Positions 57,377-64,000 of a stretch of DNA of 64,000 bases are shown here, in pieces. A model generated the notes under the pieces. It ran no database searches and had not been told where the DNA came from. It was given only the letters and a program-made list of their open reading frames with translations. The position numbers and the translations under genes are program-made. Each line of letters opens with the position of its first letter. Within the stretch, counting starts at the first letter, position 1. The DNA lies in contig JALRMH010000006.1 in the NCBI GenBank assembly GCA_026119935.1, positions 1 through 64,000 of the forward strand, given 5' to 3'. This stretch comes from Endothia cerciana (lineage: Eukaryota > Ascomycota > Sordariomycetes > Diaporthales > Cryphonectriaceae).

Positions 57377-58850
57377 CTATGATGTGTTCCAGAAATTGGG
57401 GACGTTGGCGTCCGGCACAAGAGGGAGGCCAGCGTAGTCCAGCTCGCCCTCACGCATCTGCCAGAATATGGGATCATCCTGAACGAACCCAGACATTTCC
57501 TGCGTGGTGATTGCAGCAGCGATAGACGGATCCTCGGCGACCAGGGAAACAGTAGAGTCGTAGAACTTATCACCATCTAGTTCCTTGTTGATCTTGTTGA
57601 AATCGAAATCACTGCTGCTCAAGCCCACAGAGGCAGCGAGATTCTCCTGGGATGGCGTGAAGCTGAATCCAGTGCTCGAGGTGTTGGTGCGGCTGAAGGT
57701 TCCCATGCGGTCGTAGTCGTCTGTCACCGAGGGGACGAGGTCCTCAACTTCCGAGACCTCGCCCGATGTCATCGCAGAGGGTTGGTCGAAGCCGCCAAAG
57801 CTCGGGGCCTGGCTATAACTTGAGGGAGCAAAGTTTCCCACGTCCTTGGAGTCGAAGCCGAGACCGTATTGGCCCCAATCGACAGATGCAGCGCTCAGCC
57901 CGGCACTGACAATCGGCTGCTCCAGGTCGTCCATGTTTCCGAACATATCGAAGCCGCTGCTCGGGAACGAGGGCCAGCCCTGGACAGAAGAAAGGTCCAG
58001 GGGAGGTAGTGATGTGCTCGATTGCGCGAGGGAGGACGCCCCGGTCATCAGCGGCGAAGCAGTTTCTGATTTTGTCAGGCGCTGGTCCTGTGCCTGTGGC
58101 ATGCTTCCGGCGTCAGCGCTCGAGGGGCTGTCGGCCAGGTCCTCCACGGAACGATTGCAGATGCTACCAGCGCTCTGGGTCGAATGGTCGCGGGTGAGTT
58201 GGTACGGGCCGGATGTCTGGTGAGGCTTCGCATGCTTATAGGTAGGTTTGTGATGACCATGCTCGTCGAACTGCAGCATCCCGTCCGATGTTTGGGTGCT
58301 TGCGCGCGATCGACGGTTCCGGGCGAGTTTCGAGGGCTTGGTGTTGGAGCTCGAGCTCGTCTCCTGGTCCGAGTCGGACTCGGGAACGGTGTCGAGATGG
58401 GGCTGCTCCTTCTTGTGCGAACAAGTGCACCGCCCTCCGTGGTTGCAACAGCAGCTATCCCGATGACCCTCGAGGGTGGGCTGCAGGTGTACACACTTGC
58501 TGGTCTTTTCGCCGCAGTCACACTTTACGTGGGCCGACTTGGAGCGGCGCATCGACCGACAATGTTGGCATTGTGAGACTGGCCGGCCCTTCTTGTTGAT
58601 GTGCTGCAGAGGGCGGTCTGGAAATAAGGAGCGTCAGCGAGAGGCCTTGCGCGTGGTCACGCTTCCCGATTGGGACGCATGCATGCTGAGGAATGGAATG
58701 ACGGCATCGCATCGCCGCGGCTGCAGGCGCGGCTGCAGAAGGGACGACAGGGGTGATGCGCGATTATTGCTCACCTGCATGAGTGCAGTTGCTGACCCTG
58801 TGTCCTCTCACACAGGATTCACAAGCCCACTTCTCGCCGTCTATTATCAT
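57377..58850 (-). CDS. Copper-fist transcription factor (ACE1/AceA-like)
   Basis: Copper-sensing DNA-binding protein of 438 residues. Exon 1 (58850-58775) encodes MIIDGEKWACESCVRGHRVSNCTHA; exon 2 (58617-57377) continues DRPLQHINKKGRPVSQCQHC. The 157-nt intron has GTGAGC and TTTCCAG ends and splits an Asp codon. The copper fist is complete: Cys10, Cys13, Cys22 and His24 as the zinc site, and the KKGRP minor-groove motif. Beyond it is a cysteine-rich copper-cluster region (VKCDCGEKTSKCVH, then DSCCCNHGGRCTC) and a Ser/Asp-rich tail ending VPNFWNTS. The RGHRVSNCTHADRPLQHINKKGRP sequence type resembles ACE1/HAA1/AceA factors, which respond to excess copper, more than Mac1/GRISEA factors of copper starvation; that subtype call is moderate. 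It lies about 16 kb from the isocyanide synthase. Confidence 0.9.
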
Positions 58851-60989
58851 ATTGAGCGGCGCGTGCGTGAATGCGAATGGCGAAACGTGGCAAGACCGTG
58901 TGGGAGGTGAGGATGCGCTAGGAGGGCCCCAGAGGTCGCGATTCGGCAGGACCAGAGTAGGGTCGCGAGGTCGCGAATTTCGAAGGGGGGGGGGGTCCTC
59001 AGGGTGGATGTGGTGGGGCCCAGGGCCGGCACCTGCAAGGAGCGTGGACCGCGAGATGACGATGGGAACTCACCGAGGTTCCCAGGGGGGGGGGGGCGGA
59101 CCGGGCTCGGAACCTGGCTCGTGAATCGAAGGTGGGTGTCGAGTGCCGGGGACTCGAGAGTAGGGAAGCGAAGGCCAAAATAGAACAAGAGAAGGAGATT
59201 GGTATCGAAACTAAAGAAACATTTGACTGGGTATCTGGCTCAAAAGACGAAATGAGTGTTTTTCTTTTTCAGTTACCGAGACTCCAGAGGATGCAAACGC
59301 CTGTAGAGAGAGGGAGAGAGAAACAAAAGGCACAATCAACAATATGATTGAGTGGAGATTTGTCTTTGCCGGTGGTGTTTTTTTTTTTTTTTTTTTTGTT
59401 TTTTGTGTGTTTTGGTCTTTGGTCGGTTTTGCTGTTGTTTTCCCGATGGTCTCTGAGAAGGGGCCGGAGAGCGCTGGCGGGTGTTAATTCAAGATCGACG
59501 GCCGATCCTGGTGTGTCGCAGATTTCTCAATCAGCCCCAGCCGCAGTGAGCAGTGGAAAGGCTGTGGCGGTCGCTGAGAATGTTGGACCAGAGCGGGTGT
59601 TACGGGTTATGAGTACGGATGGTGATGGGCGGCGGATCTCATCGAAGGTATTTGGAAGGAGGTTGTAGTAGGATCCGCCCGCCGCAGTATGGGGATGTGG
59701 GCTCGGCTGGAGTTGGTGCTTGGATGTCGACGTCGATGCCAATGTCAGGAAGTCAGGGTTTCGGTGGCCCAGACAGAAGAAGCCAGGCGAGGCAGAGGCA
59801 GGTTTGACGGCCTGGTCTGACTTGACGGTAGGCACCCTTAGCTCCGCTTTTCGGTCCGAACTGGTAGGTGGATGCGGTGCGAGTCGGTGCGGGTCGATGC
59901 GAATCGATGCGAATCGCGAGGGAAGTCCCAGCGTGTGTGGCCAGGGTGCCTGACGTTCGAGTTGTCGCAGGGCCGCGGGATGCAGGTGCAGGGTTCCCCC
60001 GAGGTACGAGGAACTACTGTACGTATCCTGTTCGAGTATGCCGCGGGGGTTTTTTTTTCTCGGGGTGTCTCGAGAGACCCTGGTCGGGGCGGTGCGCTGG
60101 GCCCTCCTTGGCGATGATGAAGATCGCTGCACCAAGTACCTCCCACACCCTTGTCGCAGACTCGACCTCTTGTTCTTTCCTCCTTCTTTCTTTTCCTCTC
60201 TCGCTCTCTTCTTCTTCCCAGACGGGAGGCGCCAAGGTGTGTCGATATCCCGGTTTGGTAGGGTAGGATAGTCTCGGGTGAGCAGGCCAGAGGTGGGACA
60301 GTGAGTGAGTGGTTCAGTCCGGGAACGTGGGACGGGCCAACAGTTAGACTGTTTTCGGCAGAAGAAAGTCTTGGAGGCACGGCCCAGGGGATTGGGAATT
60401 TGGGGTTGTAGGCAGGAGATAGTGGTAGCGTTATAAGGCTGAGTGAGGTAACGAGATTTGGTAAGCCAGGACCGAGAACAGGTACGGCTCGTAAAAACAG
60501 AGGTCCTTCCTCGCAAGGCAGCCTTGTGGGCCACTACTGTTGTAGGGTAGAGGAGAGGAGTAAGAGGCTGGGAAGCGGAAGGTCTGTAGATAGGTAGATA
60601 TACGGGAGGGGATGGTGGTGGTGGGTGTGGGTGGGAGGCGAAGGTGAAGCGTGAAGGCGATGGCGAGGGCGAGGGCGAAGGCCTGGGGGGGGGGGGGGAG
60701 AGGAGGGTTGAGGGAAGCCGTGGGTCGAGAGGCAAGGGGAAGGTCCTCTGACGTTGACCCAACGCCAACCAACGGGTGGTCGACTCAAAAAGCTGGTGAG
60801 ACTAGGGGGAGGGGGCAGAGAGGTAAAAAGGTGAAAACATTGAGGGAGAGCGCGCGAGGGAGGAGGCGACGCCGAGGGCGGACCAGAGGGCGTTTTATCG
60901 TCACTCCAACCTGGGCAGTCTAGCCTTGGAGCATGGGAGCAACCAGACCAGACCAGACCAGACTGCAAAGAGAAGGGCAGCACCAGCAG

Positions 60990-60992
<3 letters not shown>

Positions 60993-61037
<45 letters not shown>
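60993..61037. repeat. CCAG tetranucleotide microsatellite
   Basis: About eleven tandem CCAG units, the same unit as at 48394-48435 and in the same orientation, with a short CCAGA-type repeat just upstream (60947-60961). Confidence 0.92.
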
Positions 61038-61771
61038 AGCCGCCGCCGTGGGCACACCCGTATCGTACAGTACAGTCAGTACGGCTAGTGCCTAGTGCGT
61101 ATGGGCTTGGGTGGGTTGCCGCCTTCGCCTTCCTCTTCCCCCTCCCAGGCAAGCAGAGCAACAGAGCAACCAAAAAGCCCAAGAGGGGGGGGGGGGGCAC
61201 TGCAATGGCGAAGGCCTGTCTGTCTGCGGCTCCGGGGCAGGGCAGCTACAATCGAGATACATGGGAACTGTGAGGTGGTCGCGGCACAGGGCGAGGTACT
61301 GCCGAGGACCATGTCTCGCAAATGACGGCACGCGGTTGGCGGAAATGGGGTGGGAGCAGCGCTGGTGCCTTTTTTTGCTTTTTACTTTCTTCTTTTTCTG
61401 GGCCCTTTCCCCGGGCTGGGGGGTCTCCAGCCTGTTCGCTCCGGGCCCTGCCCACTGTAGCCAGCTATTAGCGGGTACGCCCGCCTGGCGCCCTGGCAGT
61501 ATTGGTCGCTGTGTACCACAGCTCTAGTGGGAACATAGTGCGCGATTAGGCATCCCACCCCTGGGATCTCACCTGCAGTCACAGGGCCCTGTTCGCGACC
61601 CAGACCCGGACCGCCGGCCAATTTTTCAAGGTTCCAATGTCGCCAACGTTGCGTTTCTAGGCGAAAAACGGGGCGGCTTCTTCTCGAGGTGCAGCAGGTG
61701 GCAGCGGTGGCAGCGGTGGGACCCCCAAAACCCCCCTCCCCCATCCCCCTGCCCCCTCAGCGACGATTGAC

Positions 61772-61828
61772 CCATCCATCCATCCGTCCATCCATCCATC
61801 CATCCATCCATCCATCTATCCATCCATA
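61772..61828. repeat. CATC tetranucleotide microsatellite
   Basis: About fourteen CATC units with two interruptions (CGTC, TATC) in intergenic DNA. Confidence 0.9.
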
Positions 61829-64000
61829 CCATCCTGGCGCCCCTCTGCCGCGCCAATACTCAATCAGTCCTGGAAGCTGGCTGGCAGGCTATCTCGAAAT
61901 GAACAGGGCTGGTCCGTGGCCATGTGGGCGCCATCCTCGCTCCGTCTCTCGCTCGTGGGGTCTAGGGTGCGCTGAGATTTGGTCCATCGCCGACGGAACC
62001 CAGTACGAGATGGGATTACCCTACTCTTAGGCGAACCACTCGCGGCTGGAGCGTCCCAGACTGCAGGGCTCCAGTAAGCATCACGATCTCATCTCGTGGC
62101 TGGGCCAGTGGGATCTCGTCCTCGGCGCGGGTCATGGGTGATCCTGATATAATTTGACATTTCCGGTACAGGCGCCCTCGGTGTCACCAGCGAGGCGCCG
62201 CTGCTGGTTGAGGTGTCACGGACCGCCAAACCTGGTCGCACATAGAGAGGGAGGACAGAGAGGGTCCCTCCAACCAGTTCTCGACCACCCGCCTCCTCCT
62301 TCTTCTATGGCTGCAGTCGACATCCGGCTCACAATGTCTACTGCTCTCTCACCCCGTGACATCCCCTGCGGTCTGCTGGGCCACCGACTCCACGTCATCG
62401 TCATCACGTCTCGATGGTACCAAGGCCTTCCCACCTTGGCGGCTGCTCACCTGGACTCCACCAGATCGGCTCAGGGCCCCGGGCAGCCTCACGATCTCTG
62501 ATGTGCCCGAGCGGCAGCTTCTCGTTCTGGCCTGGCCTGCCGCGACGCCCCCCTCTGCTTACAGCAGGTCAGCCGGTGGGGGCTGCACGGGAACATCTCG
62601 ATTCGCGATCATGAGTCTTGGAAACAGCCTCATCTGAACGGTGTTGCTGACTGATGGCCTCGCGGGGTCTCTGCCCCGGACCAAATTCCATCGTCGGCCG
62701 TGGACCCTCGACTCTCCGGTTATTGGAGGCGGAACCACAAGCCGTCGTTCTCCGCCCTCCAATCCATCCGATGCCCCGTCGCATGCTTGTTGAAGTCCTA
62801 TGCATGAGCCTAACCAGATGAGATACAATTCGACTGCTGTGTCCTGCGCCATGCATTTCTAGTCAATGCAAATCTTGACCAACCTCGCCCAGGATGACTA
62901 GCTGTCGCAGCACCTCGCAACACGGGGCCTCTACAACCTCACACTGACCGCCCTTCTCCAGGCGGCCAGAGTCGCGTCCGCGTTTATTCATGTGTCGAGC
63001 TAAAACGGAGACTAGCAGGCAGTCAAGCCGCCCAGCCTGTCCGGCGACCCTGTATCCCTGCGATAGACCATTCTGCCAGCAATGCGTTGCCAAATCGTCG
63101 TGCTGCTCGAACCGTTCCGCGGGCCCTTGTCATGCCGGCCACGAGACATTGTATTCGTACCTTGTCCGGATCGGCATGCCGCCACGTTGAACAAGCTGCG
63201 GGTCACATCTGACTGCCGTACAAGCACAGGAGGGCCGATCCTTCGCGCCTTCACCTCCCGACGACAGTTTGGTCCTGGCAATACGGACGAGGCCCGTTTT
63301 GTGGGACGTAGGGACGTAGGGACGTAGGTCTTTGCTGGCGGAGGGATACCATTCGAAAGCGTTCTCAATGCCGTTGGCCAATCTCAAATATCCGAGGCTC
63401 ACACAGAATCATCGGTGTACTCGCAACTTGTCGGTCGTTGAGGACGGTCACAGATAGCAGCAATACCCGTCAACTTGCTTATGTTCACAACCTGTCCCCA
63501 TTTTTGGCATCCCGCTGGCGAGTATCGAACGACGGCCCGTCTCACGGAACGCGATAACATCCACTTCTCGAGGACACCGATCGCACGCTTTACTGCTGGC
63601 CAAACTTGGGGCCATTCTAAGGCCGTGCATATGCCCCTGTGGCAGGTGTTCTCGGTGCTGCCTGGTATTGTGATGGTTAGGGTTCTTCGGCGACACACCG
63701 AGATCCGATGCACATCATGAATACGCTCTCGATCCCAAACCCTGTACAGTATAGAGCCTAGGGGTCCATCCTCTACCTGCTCTACTCAGGGTCCTGTGGA
63801 AAAGCTGCAAGCCCGAATTCCAAATGTGAGGTTTCAGTCAGACCCCGAACGTCCAGGATCTCGTTCAACCGCATCTTCGGCATCCGATTGTCCGTCAAGA
63901 AAACAGGCCACCTACCGAGGCACGTCCAGCAAGCTTCGACATGTCATATTTCACTACGAAGTTCGATGAGACTCATTCCGTGGAAAATAAAGTTAAAAAA

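Larger units (their letters stand above)
58851..64000. other. 5-kb low-complexity region without supported genes
   Basis: Upstream of the copper-fist gene. Rich in G and C runs (58984-58994, 59085-59096, 60687-60699, 61185-61198), a T run at 59380-59397, CCAG and CATC microsatellites, and purine/pyrimidine-biased stretches. A 413-codon minus-strand frame at 59527-60768 has only Pro/Ser/Arg-biased composition and I treat it as chance. The last 2 kb have normal composition but only short frames without motifs. It probably includes a long leader and promoter for the copper-fist gene. Confidence 0.5.

Noticed and set aside
59527..60768. 413-codon open frame on the minus strand
   Set aside because: Composition is Pro/Ser/Arg from C-rich DNA, no domain or conserved motif is seen, and it spans low-complexity tracts upstream of the copper-fist gene.

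Overview
The window is nuclear DNA of a filamentous ascomycete (Pezizomycotina; Sordariomycetes is my best guess). Genes are split by short introns of about 50-160 nt with GTRAGT-type donors and CTRAC-type branch sites. The gene set includes a DASH kinetochore subunit, a HET-domain relic, a copper-fist factor and two Zn2Cys6 regulators. I found 17 likely protein genes with reconstructed exons, one possible small gene, one HET pseudogene and four tandem intron-containing tRNA genes. All exon joins come from reading frame and splice signals only.

Region 1 (about 1-28.5 kb) is GC-rich conserved housekeeping DNA: tvp18 (5' part lost beside a poly-C tract), aim21 (actin patch), mcm10 (replication), rnh202 (RNase H2 B subunit), duo1 (DASH), an unnamed conserved low-complexity protein, pby1 (SurE plus tubulin-tyrosine-ligase fusion) and a vacuolar-type Ca2+ P-type ATPase. 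mcm10 and rnh202 are divergent. ACGCG-core elements resembling MluI cell-cycle boxes lie upstream of duo1 and between mcm10 and rnh202.

Region 2 (about 28.5-50.3 kb) is an accessory island, gene-poor and visibly more AT-rich in its first part. It holds a broken HET gene, a possible 65-aa CxxC protein, an NTF2/SnoaL-like protein, four tandem tRNA-Thr(CGT) genes, a short-chain dehydrogenase, a secreted six-bladed-propeller protein, a stand-alone DIT1/PvcA-family isocyanide synthase, a C2H2 factor, an MFS exporter and a divergent Zn2Cys6 regulator. Enzyme, exporter and regulator together look like a small specialised-metabolite cluster built around an isocyanide synthase. This is the best candidate in the window for an undescribed system.

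Region 3 (about 50.3-64 kb) returns to GC-rich DNA. It has an RGT1/COL-26-like sugar regulator and a copper-fist factor of the ACE1/HAA1 group, followed by more than 5 kb of low-complexity DNA (CCAG, CATC and CTGT tracts, G/C runs) in which I see no convincing gene.
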